Of a DNA stretch of 64,000 bases, positions 19,850 to 29,431 are shown piece after piece. The notes beneath the pieces are model-generated. The model worked only from the letters and a program-made list of their open reading frames with translations, was not told the origin of the DNA and ran no database searches. The position numbers and the translations under genes were made by a program. Source of the DNA: Pyxidicoccus xibeiensis (GTDB taxonomy: Bacteria; Myxococcota; Myxococcia; Myxococcales; Myxococcaceae); assembly GCF_024198175.1 (NCBI RefSeq), contig NZ_JAJVKV010000002.1, forward strand, positions 124,001 through 188,000, given 5' to 3'. Position 1 is the first letter of the stretch. Each line of letters begins with the position of its first letter.

Positions 19850-19863
19850 GCAAGGCGGGAACC
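19850..19863 (-). promoter_or_regulatory. Sigma-54 promoter of the acetyltransferase-GT4-CpsF operon
   Basis: On the minus strand TGGTTCCCGCCTTGCA: GG at 19863-19862, exactly ten bases, GC at 19851-19850, with a perfect TTGCA -12 and TGG at -24. Fifteen bases lie between the GC and the ATG at 19834. A paired palindrome lies 52 bases upstream. Confidence 0.7.
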
Positions 19864-19914
19864 ACTCTCTCCCGCATCACCTCCACGCGCTGGCCCGCCC
19901 GCGAGCACACTGCC

Positions 19915-19944
19915 GTCTCGATTTGAGATGTCTCGGATTGAGAC
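19915..19944. promoter_or_regulatory. Paired 15-bp palindromes (candidate activator sites)
   Basis: Two abutting copies: GTCTCGATTTGAGAT at 19915-19929 and GTCTCGGATTGAGAC at 19930-19944. Each is GTCTC-N5-GAGAY, an imperfect palindrome. The same box recurs in pairs at 24777, 29334, 37889 and 37975. They sit upstream of a sigma-54 promoter and next to the gene for a sigma-54 activator, so binding sites for that protein are the simplest reading. Confidence 0.65.
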
Positions 19945-20172
19945 GCCTGGGACGTCGCCAGGATTTAGCAAACAGGCCGGAGGTCGAGTCGTTGGCTGAG
20001 CGCACCGATGACAGCCACATCGGCCGCCCGGCCGTGCGGGAATGGTATGTGCAAACGGCTGTGTTTGATGACCCGCCTGAGCCGATGCGCGGTCTCCCGG
20101 CCTTCTGCTCCGCCCAGGCTGGAGCCACATCCTCCGTAAAGCGCATCACCCTGTGTCAGGAGAGTCGAACCC

Positions 20173-21624
<1,452 letters not shown>

Positions 21625-21635
21625 CGGAGCGCCGG

Positions 21636-22568
21636 TCATCGGGAGAGCCCCAGAAGCCGCAGGGCCGCCCGCGAGAGGAGCCGCCGCCGCGCGAGCAGCC
21701 GGGGATCTCCCAGTGGAAGCACGGGGCCGGTGCCATCCAGCGAGGCAAGGCCGTCCGGGGTGGCGATGGCGTCGCGCACCTCCAGACCCTCGCCCACCAC
21801 CGTCTCCTCCTCCACCACCGCATTCACGAGCGTGGCGCCGCGCTCGATGATGGCCCGTGCTCCGATGAGGGCGCCCGGGCCGATCCTCGCTCCGCCGCAC
21901 ACCAGCGCCTGCGGGCCGATGAGCACCGGCGGGTACACCTCGGCACCGCGCTGGAGGAGGGCGCCGCGCGCCACCCAGACGCCCGGTGCGCGCTCGGCCG
22001 CGTGGATGAGGAGGCGGGACGTCCCCTCCGGCTGTGGCAGTCGCCCCAGCAGCGCCTTGCAGGCCAGCCGCAGGGCCGCGCCTGGCGTCTCCAGATGGGT
22101 GCCCCACCCGGGCAGGTCCTCGGTCTCGACCGGGCCGGTGGCCGCGGTGACCAGGTGTACCTCGGCCGGCGCGAAGGGCTCCACGGCCGGAGGGGGGGTC
22201 AGCCGGCCCACGCGTACGCCCCGGTCCGGCGCCCGGCGGTAGAAGGCCGCGAGGTCCGCGTTGCCCACCACGGTGTCCGGCAGCACGAGAAAGGGCGCGT
22301 GGGCGGGAAAGCCCGCCGAGTCCGCGATGACGCCCGGCGGGAACAACGAGTCCGTGGGGACGAAGACCACGTTTCGGGCCAGTGCTTCCTGCTGGGCAAC
22401 GAGGCTTCGCAGCTCCTCGCCGTGGGCGTCGGCACCGATGTCGATGGCCACCTTCTCGAAGCCCGACCCGCGCAGCCACTGCAACTGGCGGGTGACGAGC
22501 GGGGGCCCGGTCACGGACAGCAGTCCGGCGCCGGGAGTCGCGGCGCTACGCTGGATGACGACGAACAT
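21636..22568 (-). CDS. Degenerate sugar nucleotidyltransferase with beta-helix
   Basis: A 310-residue protein shaped like glucose-1-phosphate/mannose-1-phosphate nucleotidyltransferases: start MFVVIQRSAATPGAGLLSVT, a WLRGSGFEKVAIDIG segment, FLVLPDTVVGNADLAAFYR, then hexapeptide repeats in the C-terminal half (GPQALVCGGARIGPGALIGA, RAIIERGATLVNAVVEEETV). However the catalytic GxGTRLxPLT nucleotide-binding loop is absent from the N-terminus, so catalysis is doubtful. It could be a regulatory or binding homologue. It lies 90 bases after the wzz gene in the same direction and is probably co-transcribed. Confidence 0.65.
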   Translation of the reverse strand: MFVVIQRSAATPGAGLLSVTGPPLVTRQLQWLRGSGFEKVAIDIGADAHGEELRSLVAQQEALARNVVFVPTDSLFPPGVIADSAGFPAHAPFLVLPDTVVGNADLAAFYRRAPDRGVRVGRLTPPPAVEPFAPAEVHLVTAATGPVETEDLPGWGTHLETPGAALRLACKALLGRLPQPEGTSRLLIHAAERAPGVWVARGALLQRGAEVYPPVLIGPQALVCGGARIGPGALIGARAIIERGATLVNAVVEEETVVGEGLEVRDAIATPDGLASLDGTGPVLPLGDPRLLARRRLLSRAALRLLGLSR

Positions 22569-22658
22569 GGTGGCGTCGGTCCCGTCCCTGGGAGGCCCCG
22601 CGGCCCCGGTTGCTCCGGATGGAGTGCTGCTCGGTGATGACAGAGAGAGAAGTCGTCT

Positions 22659-24524
22659 TCATGTCAGCGCTGCACCCTTCGCGGGACGGGGCCTCTCGGG
22701 GCCCTTTGCCTCTCCGGGCCCGGACCAGAAGCCCATCACCTCGCCCACGCGATCCGGATGGGTAGCAAGGTCGGTGCCGAGCCCCACCATCACGAAGCCG
22801 ATGCGCTCCTCGCTCCCGAGCAACCGCCGCAGCGCCAGCACCTCGAATAGCGAGTGCGCGCCCGACCCGGCGAGGACGAGCACGCGGTCGCTCTGGCGGA
22901 CCGCGCGGCGCAGCGCCAGGGGGCGGTTCGCCTCCTCCCAGAGCACCAGCGCCGCGTCCCGCCCGGAGACGCCATCCCAGGCCGGGACGTCCAACGGCCC
23001 GAGCAGGGACAGCAGCTCCCTGGCCGCCTCGCGCTGCGACGTTGCAAGGGGCAACAGCAGCGTCGTGCCAGGCGCCTCGTCCAGCGCGGCACGGAGATCC
23101 AGGACGAGCTCCTCCAGGCCATCGGGGGTGGCAGGCCAGGTGGTGGCGGCCACCACCGGGCCGCGTCCCCAGAAGGAGAGCTCGGCCGGCGTCCACGGCT
23201 TGAGGCCGCGCAGCGCGGACGCGGCGAGGGCCACTGCGGCCAGCAGCGCGAAGCAGGGCGGCAGGAGGAGGACCACCGCGCGGCGGTAGGACTTCGAGGG
23301 GCGCAGCGGCGGGGTGGCGGGGGTGAGGACGCGCAGCCCTACCTCTGGCTGGCGCACCTCGCCCTCTATCACCTTCTCTCGCGCCTGGAGGTCGGCCAGG
23401 CGCGTCTCGGTGATGTGGACCTGCGCGAGCAGCGAGCTGGCCTGGCCCTCGATGGCGGACAGCCTGGCGATTCGCTCCCGCGCCGCGGCCTCCACCTCCG
23501 CGTAGGAGCGCCACTTCCTCTGGGCCGCTTCACGCTGCGTGTCGACGTCCATCAGGTTGTTCTGGAGGAAGGTCCATGCGGGGTTGGCCCCCACGACGCG
23601 GTCGGAGACGGTGCTGCCCGGAGGCCTGGACTCCAGGGCTTGCACGGCGGCGGTGAGCCCCAGCACCTCCGGGTGCTCCTCGGAGAGGCTGGCCCTGCGG
23701 GTGGTGAGCTCGGCGCGCAGCTCGGCCAGCTTGCGCGTCTCGTAGAGGCTCTCCGTCTCCGAGAGCACCACCCGGGCGGGTTGCGCGCGGGCCGCGTGTC
23801 TGAGCAGGATGGCCCTGGCGTCAGACGCCTCCGCCTCGATACGGAAGCGGTTCATCTCCGTGCGCAGCCGCGCCGCCTCCTCGATGACGGCCTGCCGGTC
23901 GAGCGTGAGGTCAGCGATGCCGTTCTCCAAGCGGAAGCGGTCGTAGTGCGCCCGGGCCTCCGTCAGCTGCGCCTGGACCTTGCCCACCTCCTCGACGAGG
24001 GACTGGAGCTGCTCTTCGGCCCGGGCCCGCTCCGAGGCCCGCCGGCTGTCCAGGAACACCTGGGTCATGGTGTCCGATAGTCGGACGGCTTCCTCGGGGC
24101 TGACCGCGGTCGCCGAGAGGGTGAGGATGTTGGAGTCACGGGCCACGGAAATGTCTATCTGCCGGGCCAGTGAATCGAGCATCACCGTCAGGCTCATCCG
24201 CTTGCGCAGCTCCGCGAGATTGTTGGGGAGCTCGAGGGTGTTCATCAACGTCTGGAGCTCCCGCTCCGCGTTCCTCACCTCGCGGACGCGTGCGGGCTCC
24301 CACACGAGGATGGTCTGGGCGGTGAACTCGCGGGGCACCACCGTCTTGGCCAGCAGCACGCCCAGGATGATGCCCAGGGCGAAGGCCCCGGCGATGACGC
24401 GCCAGCGTCGTCGCAGCACCCGGGCGATGCGCAGCGGGTCGACGGGGTATCCGGAGCGCACGGCCTCGTTGCGCACGGGCGTCGAGGGAGTTTCGTGCTC
24501 CGCGCCCTCGTCCAGTGAGAACAT
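22659..24524 (-). CDS. Wzz/GumC-like polysaccharide co-polymerase (EpsV-like)
   Basis: A 621-residue polysaccharide co-polymerase. Two membrane segments flank a large periplasmic coiled-coil: TM1 near residues 44-64 (VIAGAFALGIILGVLLAKTV) and TM2 near 410-435. The Wzz domain start TAQTILVWEPARVREVRNAE, the long helix region with RAREQLQ-like repeats, and the TPATPPLRPSKSYRRAVVLL segment match the family. The cytoplasmic C-terminus (about 440-621) has the outline of a BY-kinase but no Walker A loop and no Tyr-rich tail. It would control chain length in polymer export. Divergent promoter region with the phosphodiesterase gene upstream. Confidence 0.88.
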   Translation of the reverse strand: MFSLDEGAEHETPSTPVRNEAVRSGYPVDPLRIARVLRRRWRVIAGAFALGIILGVLLAKTVVPREFTAQTILVWEPARVREVRNAERELQTLMNTLELPNNLAELRKRMSLTVMLDSLARQIDISVARDSNILTLSATAVSPEEAVRLSDTMTQVFLDSRRASERARAEEQLQSLVEEVGKVQAQLTEARAHYDRFRLENGIADLTLDRQAVIEEAARLRTEMNRFRIEAEASDARAILLRHAARAQPARVVLSETESLYETRKLAELRAELTTRRASLSEEHPEVLGLTAAVQALESRPPGSTVSDRVVGANPAWTFLQNNLMDVDTQREAAQRKWRSYAEVEAAARERIARLSAIEGQASSLLAQVHITETRLADLQAREKVIEGEVRQPEVGLRVLTPATPPLRPSKSYRRAVVLLLPPCFALLAAVALAASALRGLKPWTPAELSFWGRGPVVAATTWPATPDGLEELVLDLRAALDEAPGTTLLLPLATSQREAARELLSLLGPLDVPAWDGVSGRDAALVLWEEANRPLALRRAVRQSDRVLVLAGSGAHSLFEVLALRRLLGSEERIGFVMVGLGTDLATHPDRVGEVMGFWSGPGEAKGPERPRPAKGAALT

Positions 24525-24538
24525 CCCAGGCGCCTCCG

Positions 24539-24628
24539 TCAGCTCTCGGCCTTCAGGACCTCGATGGCGTCCTCATGGCGCTCGAAAACCTCTGTGAGGG
24601 GCAGGACCGGTGCGGGGGAGTCCTTCAT
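24539..24628 (-). CDS. Candidate small protein of 29 residues ahead of wzz
   Basis: A 29-codon frame, MKDSPAPVLPLTEVFERHED followed by AIEVLKAES, ending 14 bases before the wzz ATG. No family is recognised and it has no Shine-Dalgarno sequence. What supports it is position: its ATG is 15 bases from the GC of a TGGCAC-type sigma-54 element, exactly as at the two other eps promoters. It is acidic, with a predicted amphipathic helix and a Pro-rich start. It may be a leader peptide, a small regulator, or chance. Confidence 0.4.
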   Translation of the reverse strand: MKDSPAPVLPLTEVFERHEDAIEVLKAES

Positions 24629-24643
24629 GGCGACTGGTTGAGT

Positions 24644-24657
24644 GCACGGCGGGTGCC
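24644..24657 (-). promoter_or_regulatory. Sigma-54 promoter for wzz unit
   Basis: Minus strand TGGCACCCGCCGTGCA: the -24 half TGGCAC is perfect, GG at 24657-24656, ten bases, GC at 24645-24644 within GTGCA. The GC is 15 bases before the ATG of the small ORF at 24628. A palindrome pair lies about 120 bases upstream at 24777-24814. Confidence 0.65.
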
Positions 24658-24776
24658 AGCGTTTCACCTGGCGTACCTCTGTGTCTGCGCCTGTGGCGGA
24701 GCTCTTGCAGTGCCTGTCGCCGTTGCTGACGGTAGGGGCGGTCGGGGCCACGCGGCTGGAGCTGCGCACGGCACCG

Positions 24777-24814
24777 TTCTCGCGATGAGACAGCGCCTTG
24801 TCCCGGAATGAGAT
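24777..24814. promoter_or_regulatory. Paired palindromes, 23-bp spacing
   Basis: TTCTCGCGATGAGAC at 24777-24791 and GTCCCGGAATGAGAT at 24800-24814, start to start 23 bases (8-base spacer). The right box overlaps the start of the phosphodiesterase gene; the pair could serve the wzz promoter, the phosphodiesterase gene, or both. Confidence 0.55.
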
Positions 24815-26045
24815 GACTCAACAAACAGACAGCGCCGAGGCACGGGAGCGCGGGTACGCCCTGGTGGGCCCCGTCAGGCATCGCCGTGTGCTCGTCGTCT
24901 TCGTCGATGCGCTGGGCCCGTCCCAGTTGGAGGCCTCCGGAGGGCTGGGCGGGCTGACGCACCGGGGGCACCTTCGCGGCATCCTCGGCTATTCGTGCGG
25001 CGCTCTTCCGACGCTCCTCACAGGAGCGCCGCCGGAGCGGCATGGGCGGATGTGCCTCTTCTCGCACGCGGAGCGTGAGGGAGGGGTGCTGGCACCGCTG
25101 AAGTGGCTGGGGCTGCTGCCGCGGCTGGTGCACGAGCGGGGCAAACTGCGGCGGGCGGCGGCGAAGGTGCTGATGAAGACGGCGGGACTGACAGGGTACG
25201 TGGACCTGTACCGGGTGCCGCCGGAACTGTTCCGCTGGCTCGACCTGCCGGAGCGGGAGGACCTGTTCAACGCCGAGCGCATCGGCGGGGTGGAGACCTT
25301 CCTCTCGGTGGCGAGGCGCGCGGGCCTGCGGGTGTTCGCGGCACCGTGGCAGATGCCGGAGGAGGATCGCTGGGCACACACGTGCGCGGTGCTGCGGGCG
25401 CGGAAGCCGGACCTGGCGTTCGCGTACGCCACCGAGCTGGATGGAGCGCTGCACCGGGCGGGCAATGGCAGCCGGGAGGCGTGGGCGGCGGCGAGACGGG
25501 TCACCGAGCGAATCGAGCGGGCGGTGGAGGCGATGCGCAGTGGGGGCGGCGAGGTGACGACGGTGGTGGTGGGAGACCACGGGATGGCGGACATCCGCGA
25601 TGTGGTGGATCCGCGGCGGCTGCTCGAGGAACTGCGGGGCACGCGGCTGTTCGTGGACAGCACCATGATGCGCTTCTGGGGCGATGACCGGACGCTCGAG
25701 AGGGCGCGCGAGCGGATGGCAGCGCATGGGCTGTGGGGGCGGTGGCTGGACGAGGAGGCACTGGTGAAGCGGCAGGCGCCGGTGCGTGGCGCACCCTACG
25801 GACAGGCGCTCTTCGTGCTGCGGGAGGGGGCCCTGTTCGCGCCCAGCTTCGTGGGAGGCGCGGTGCGGGGGATGCACGGCTACGACTTGGACAGCCCCTC
25901 GGCGTACGCCGCCATCGCCTCGGATGCGCCGGTGCCCGAGGATTGCGGCGCGCTGGCGGACGTGGCCGGATGGGTGTGCTCGATGCTCGGGCTGGACGTG
26001 GCGCGGGCAGGCGGGGAGACGGGCCAGCACGGTGGGCCCCCATGA
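24813..26045 (+). CDS. Type I phosphodiesterase/nucleotide pyrophosphatase-like
   Basis: About 410 residues of the alkaline-phosphatase/phosphodiesterase superfamily. Metal and nucleophile positions are recognisable: VVFVDALGPSQLEA near the start (first Asp), a SCGALPTLLTGAPPERHGRM segment with Thr that is the likely nucleophile, DLAFAYATELDGALHRAGNG, and VVVGDHGMADIRDVVD for the second metal site, with MHGYD near the C-terminus. No signal peptide. Such proteins occur in myxobacterial and other polysaccharide loci, where they may hydrolyse lipid-linked or modified-sugar phosphodiesters; the substrate is unknown. The ATG at 24813 is used; a TTG at 24798 is possible. It overlaps the next glycosyltransferase by ATGA. 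Confidence 0.85.
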   Translation: MTQQTDSAEARERGYALVGPVRHRRVLVVFVDALGPSQLEASGGLGGLTHRGHLRGILGYSCGALPTLLTGAPPERHGRMCLFSHAEREGGVLAPLKWLGLLPRLVHERGKLRRAAAKVLMKTAGLTGYVDLYRVPPELFRWLDLPEREDLFNAERIGGVETFLSVARRAGLRVFAAPWQMPEEDRWAHTCAVLRARKPDLAFAYATELDGALHRAGNGSREAWAAARRVTERIERAVEAMRSGGGEVTTVVVGDHGMADIRDVVDPRRLLEELRGTRLFVDSTMMRFWGDDRTLERARERMAAHGLWGRWLDEEALVKRQAPVRGAPYGQALFVLREGALFAPSFVGGAVRGMHGYDLDSPSAYAAIASDAPVPEDCGALADVAGWVCSMLGLDVARAGGETGQHGGPP

Positions 26046-27229
26046 GCCGCGGCTTGCGGATCGCATGGCTCAACGAGGGCGCCACCCCCATTGGCGGCGC
26101 CGAGCGCTACGTGCGGGAGACAGCGCGGGAGCTGGGTGTACGGGGCGTGGAGTCGCTGCTCTTCTATGACGTGAACGTCTCGCCGGATCCGCACCCGGTG
26201 ATGCAGGAGCCGTTCGAGGGCGTCTTTCCCATCGTGGACCTGGCGCGGCAGCTGCGGGAGCTGGCTCCGGACGTCGTCTACGTGCACCAGCTAGCGAGCC
26301 TGACGGCGCAGCGCGCGCTGCTGGACTCGCCCGCTCCGGTCGTACGCTTCTTCCACGACCACCGGCTGTTCTGCTTGCGCGAGCACAAGTACACGACGCT
26401 GGGCAAGGAGCCGTGCACGAAGACGGTGGGCGCGGCCTGCTACCCGTGCCTCGGCTTCGTGGGGCGTTCGAACGAGTGGCCCGGGGTGAAGCTGGCCTCG
26501 CTGGGGAGGCTGCGGGAGGAGCAGGAGCTGGCCCGGCGCCATCACGCGTTCGTGGTGGGCTCGCGGTACATGGTGGAGCACGTGGTTGCGCACGGCTTCG
26601 AGCGCGAGCGGATGCACGTCATCCCGCTGTACGCGCAGGTCCCGCCCGCGCCGCGGACGCCGGTGGCGCGCGAGGAGGACCTGCTCCTGTTCGCCGGGCA
26701 GCTGACGACGGGCAAGGGCCTGGACGTGCTGTTCCGCGCGCTGGCACGTACCACGCAACCGTGCCGGCTGGTGGTGGTGGGCAAGGGCCGGCAGGAGGCG
26801 GAGCTGCGCGCGATGGTGGACGGGCTGGGAGTGTCGGACCGGGTGAGCTTCCTGGGACCGCTGGTGCCCGAGGGGCTTTCCGCCCTGTACCGGCGCGCCG
26901 CATGCGTCGTCTTCCCGAGCCGTGCGCCGGAGACGTCCGGACTGGTGGGCATCGAGGCGCTGGGGCACGGTACGCCGGTCATCGCCAGCCGCGTGGGTGG
27001 TGTGGGTGAGTGGCTGACGGACGGCGAAACGGGGCTGGGCGTGCGGCCGAATGAGCCGGTGGCGCTCGCGGCGGCGATCGATCGGCTGATGGCGGAGCCG
27101 GAACTGAGGAGGGCGATGGGGGAGAACGCGCTGAAGACGTACCAGGAGCGCTTTGTCCCCGAGCGGCACGTGACGCGGTTGCTGGCGCTGCTGGAGGCGG
27201 TGGCGATCGCGGGACGGAGGGCTGCGTGA
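26042..27229 (+). CDS. GT4-family glycosyltransferase
   Basis: A 395-residue GT-B glycosyltransferase. Acceptor domain: LNEGATPIGGAERYVRETAR (GGAE motif) and APVVRFFHDHRLFCLREH; donor domain: HVIPLYAQVP, LLLFAGQLTTGKGLDVLFRA, VVFPSRAPETSGLVGIEALG with a catalytic-type E. It also contains a short Cys cluster (EPCTKTVGAACYPCLGF) as seen in some family members. The gene is second in an operon phosphodiesterase-GT4-398-residue protein-GT2; start ATG 26042 overlaps the upstream stop by ATGA, stop overlaps the next GTG start. Sugar donor unknown. Confidence 0.92.
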   Translation: MSRGLRIAWLNEGATPIGGAERYVRETARELGVRGVESLLFYDVNVSPDPHPVMQEPFEGVFPIVDLARQLRELAPDVVYVHQLASLTAQRALLDSPAPVVRFFHDHRLFCLREHKYTTLGKEPCTKTVGAACYPCLGFVGRSNEWPGVKLASLGRLREEQELARRHHAFVVGSRYMVEHVVAHGFERERMHVIPLYAQVPPAPRTPVAREEDLLLFAGQLTTGKGLDVLFRALARTTQPCRLVVVGKGRQEAELRAMVDGLGVSDRVSFLGPLVPEGLSALYRRAACVVFPSRAPETSGLVGIEALGHGTPVIASRVGGVGEWLTDGETGLGVRPNEPVALAAAIDRLMAEPELRRAMGENALKTYQERFVPERHVTRLLALLEAVAIAGRRAA

Positions 27230-28422
27230 GGGGCGGACGATTCACGCTGAAGGGCTCGGTCGGGGTGGAGGCGCGGATCTCCCAGGTGGTGAGCGAGGCG
27301 GCGGCCGTCATCCAGGGCCACGTGCCTCCCAGTGCCCTGCGGACGCTGGCCCTCATCGGTGGCTACGGGCGCGGCGAGGGCGGCGTGGAGACGCGGGACG
27401 GAATCGAGCGGCCCCACAACAACCTCGACTTCCTCCTGGTGCTGGAGCGGGCGCCGCGGGAAGGGCTGAAGGCGGAGCTGGATCGCGCGATGGAGCCGCT
27501 GCGCGAGCAGCACGGGCTGGGGATGGACCTGGGCATCACGACGGTGCGGGCGCTGCGGAGGTCTCCGTGCATGGTGATGTGGTACGACATGCGGTTCGGC
27601 CACAAGACGGTGGCGGGTGACGCGTCGTTCCTGCCGGGGCTGAAGCACTTCACGCGCGAGGACATCCCACCGGACGACGTGCGGAACCTGGCGGTGAACC
27701 GGGGGACGCTGCTCGTCATCAACGAGGCGCTGCGAGACAGGGGTTCGCTCGACGGGGAGGCGCGGCGCACCATCATCCGGCACACGGCGAAGGCCATCAT
27801 CGGCTATGGCGACGCGCTGCTGTACTTCCTGGGGGCGTACGACTGGAGCTACGCGGAGAAGCGGCGGCGGATGGTGTGGCAGCGCGACGTGCCGGACGGG
27901 TTCCGCCAGCTGTACGACGAGGCGAGCGCCTTCCGCCTGGAGCCGGACTACACGCGCTTCGCCCCGCGCGAGCTGGGGCCGTGGATGGACGAGGTGCGGA
28001 CGAGGCTCGCGGACGTGCACCTCGCGTGTGAGGCCGCGCGCCTGTCGGTGGCCGGGCTGAAGTGGTCCGGGTACGTCGATCGGGCGCTGACGCACTCGCT
28101 GAGAGAGGGCGGCTTCCAGCCCAGGGTGTGGGCGCGGCGGGTACGGAACGTGGTGCGGTTCCGGCCGAAGGCCTCACCGGAACTGGGGTTCGGGGCGCGG
28201 CTGGGGCTGAGGCTCGGAGGGCCTCGCGGCGTGCTGGCGGCGGCGTTCCCCTTCGTGGCGTTCGAGGTGGGCGAAACCCAGGGCGCCGAGTTCGCGCGGC
28301 AGGTGATGGGGGCGGAGAGCCGCTCGCCGGCGGACCTGAGACGCGCCTACCTGCGGTACTGGGGAGAGTCCGGAGACCCCAACTTCGCGCACGTGGTCCG
28401 GAAGTTCGGCCTGAGCCTCTGA
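27226..28422 (+). CDS. Nucleotidyltransferase-like protein in exopolysaccharide operon
   Basis: A 398-residue protein without strong resemblance to a named family. Residues about 45-75 carry LIGGYGRGEGG followed about 16 residues later by NNLDFLLV, the GG/S...D-x-D pattern of the minimal nucleotidyltransferase (pol-beta-like) fold. The rest is Arg-rich, with HTAKAIIGYGDALLYFLGAY and a C-terminal region resembling helical bundles. The gene starts GTG 27226, overlapping the GT4 stop, and lies in the middle of the glycosyltransferase operon, so it may modify a sugar, lipid carrier or protein. I do not recognise its substrate. Confidence 0.6.
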   Translation: MRGGRFTLKGSVGVEARISQVVSEAAAVIQGHVPPSALRTLALIGGYGRGEGGVETRDGIERPHNNLDFLLVLERAPREGLKAELDRAMEPLREQHGLGMDLGITTVRALRRSPCMVMWYDMRFGHKTVAGDASFLPGLKHFTREDIPPDDVRNLAVNRGTLLVINEALRDRGSLDGEARRTIIRHTAKAIIGYGDALLYFLGAYDWSYAEKRRRMVWQRDVPDGFRQLYDEASAFRLEPDYTRFAPRELGPWMDEVRTRLADVHLACEAARLSVAGLKWSGYVDRALTHSLREGGFQPRVWARRVRNVVRFRPKASPELGFGARLGLRLGGPRGVLAAAFPFVAFEVGETQGAEFARQVMGAESRSPADLRRAYLRYWGESGDPNFAHVVRKFGLSL

Positions 28423-28431
28423 GGCTGTCCC

Positions 28432-29325
28432 ATGAATCGCAAGGTCACCCTCATCATGCGGTCGAAGGACTCGGCCTGGGTCATCGGTCAGGCGCTCTCG
28501 GGCCTCTTCTCGCAGGCGCGTAAGGACTTCGAGCTTCTCGTGGTGGACTCGGGCTCCAGGGACGCGACGCTGGACATCGTCTCGCGGTTTCCGTGCCGGC
28601 TGATCCGCATCGAGGCGAGGGCGTACTTTCCGGGCGTGGTGCTCAACAGGGCCATCCGCGAGGCCAAGGGGGAGGTCATCGTCTTCCAGAACTCTGATGT
28701 GGTGCCGCTGACGCCGGAGGCGCTGGACCGGCTGCTGGCGCCCATCGAGCGCGGCGAGGCGGACGCGACCTTCGCCCGGCAACTGCCGCGGCCGGAGGCG
28801 CACACGTGGGTGCGGCGGGACTACGAGGTGTCATTCCCGGAGAGGGGAGAGGCGCCGCCATGGATGACGTACTCGCTGCCGTTCGCGGCGATGACGCGTG
28901 AGGCGTGGCTGAAGCACCCCTTCTACGAGGACGCCTGGGGCTCGGAGGACACGGAGTGGGGGCACTGGGCGCGCAACCACGGGCTCCGGGTGCGCTACGT
29001 GCCGGGCGCGTTGGTGATGCACTCGCACAACTACACGCTGAAGCAGTTGTACGGCCGCCGCTTCATCGAGGGGGAGGCGGACGCCTTCATCCTCCGGGAC
29101 CGCGCGTCGGTGATGGGACTGGCCCGGCGGGTGGGCGCTTCCTGGGCTCGGGATGCGGTCGCGCACCTCCTGGCGCGCGATGCCGCGGGCCTGGCGCTCT
29201 CCGTCCCGCGGCGGTTCGTGTACCACTGGGCCTACTTGAAGGGACACCTGTGGGGGGAGCAGCGCCTGCGGAGTGGGAACGCAGACCCGAGCACCGGTCA
29301 GCAGGTGGTGCTGCGGCGACAGTGA
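28432..29325 (+). CDS. GT2-family glycosyltransferase
   Basis: A 297-residue inverting GT-A glycosyltransferase. It begins MNRKVTLIMRSKDSAWVIGQ, then ELLVVDSGSRDATLDIVSRF (the DSGSxDxT nucleotide-sugar site) and GEVIVFQNSDVVPLTPEALD (the acidic metal-binding part; the DxD is represented by NSDVV). The remainder includes WGSEDTEWGHWARNHGLRVR. The gene starts ATG 28432, nine bases after the previous stop, as the last gene of its operon. It would transfer one sugar of the repeat unit. Rhamnosyl- or galactosyltransferases resemble it, but specificity is unresolved. Confidence 0.9.
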   Translation: MNRKVTLIMRSKDSAWVIGQALSGLFSQARKDFELLVVDSGSRDATLDIVSRFPCRLIRIEARAYFPGVVLNRAIREAKGEVIVFQNSDVVPLTPEALDRLLAPIERGEADATFARQLPRPEAHTWVRRDYEVSFPERGEAPPWMTYSLPFAAMTREAWLKHPFYEDAWGSEDTEWGHWARNHGLRVRYVPGALVMHSHNYTLKQLYGRRFIEGEADAFILRDRASVMGLARRVGASWARDAVAHLLARDAAGLALSVPRRFVYHWAYLKGHLWGEQRLRSGNADPSTGQQVVLRRQ

Positions 29326-29333
29326 GCCCGTGC

Positions 29334-29363
29334 GTCTCGCTTTGAGACGTCCCGGAATGGGCA
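29334..29363. promoter_or_regulatory. Paired palindromes upstream of GT4 29432
   Basis: GTCTCGCTTTGAGAC at 29334-29348 followed directly by GTCCCGGAATGGGCA at 29349-29363. The first is a perfect GTCTC-N5-GAGAC and the second is degenerate on the right. The same layout as the 19915 pair (no spacer). The pair ends 40 bases before the -24 of the next sigma-54 element. Confidence 0.6.
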
Positions 29364-29402
29364 CGGACTTGAAGTGAGTCTGGGGGCGCGCGCGGCGGGG
29401 CT

Positions 29403-29416
29403 GGTCCGCGAATTGC
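29403..29416 (+). promoter_or_regulatory. Sigma-54 promoter of GT4-PIG-L-Wzy unit
   Basis: CTGGTCCGCGAATTGCC: GG at 29403-29404, ten bases, GC at 29415-29416, with a perfect TTGC -12. Fifteen bases separate the GC from the ATG at 29432, so the predicted transcript starts about four bases before it. Confidence 0.7.
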
Positions 29417-29431
29417 CTTTGGCCCGTGCCC

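Noticed and set aside
20035-20060. A GG-N10-GC match upstream of the activator gene
   Set aside because: -24 is GCGGGAA and -12 is TGTGCA, a poor match to the consensus, so not listed as a promoter.
24750-24767. A GG-N10-GC match ahead of the phosphodiesterase gene
   Set aside because: Both halves are weak (CGGCTG and TGCGCA) and no start lies at a matching distance.
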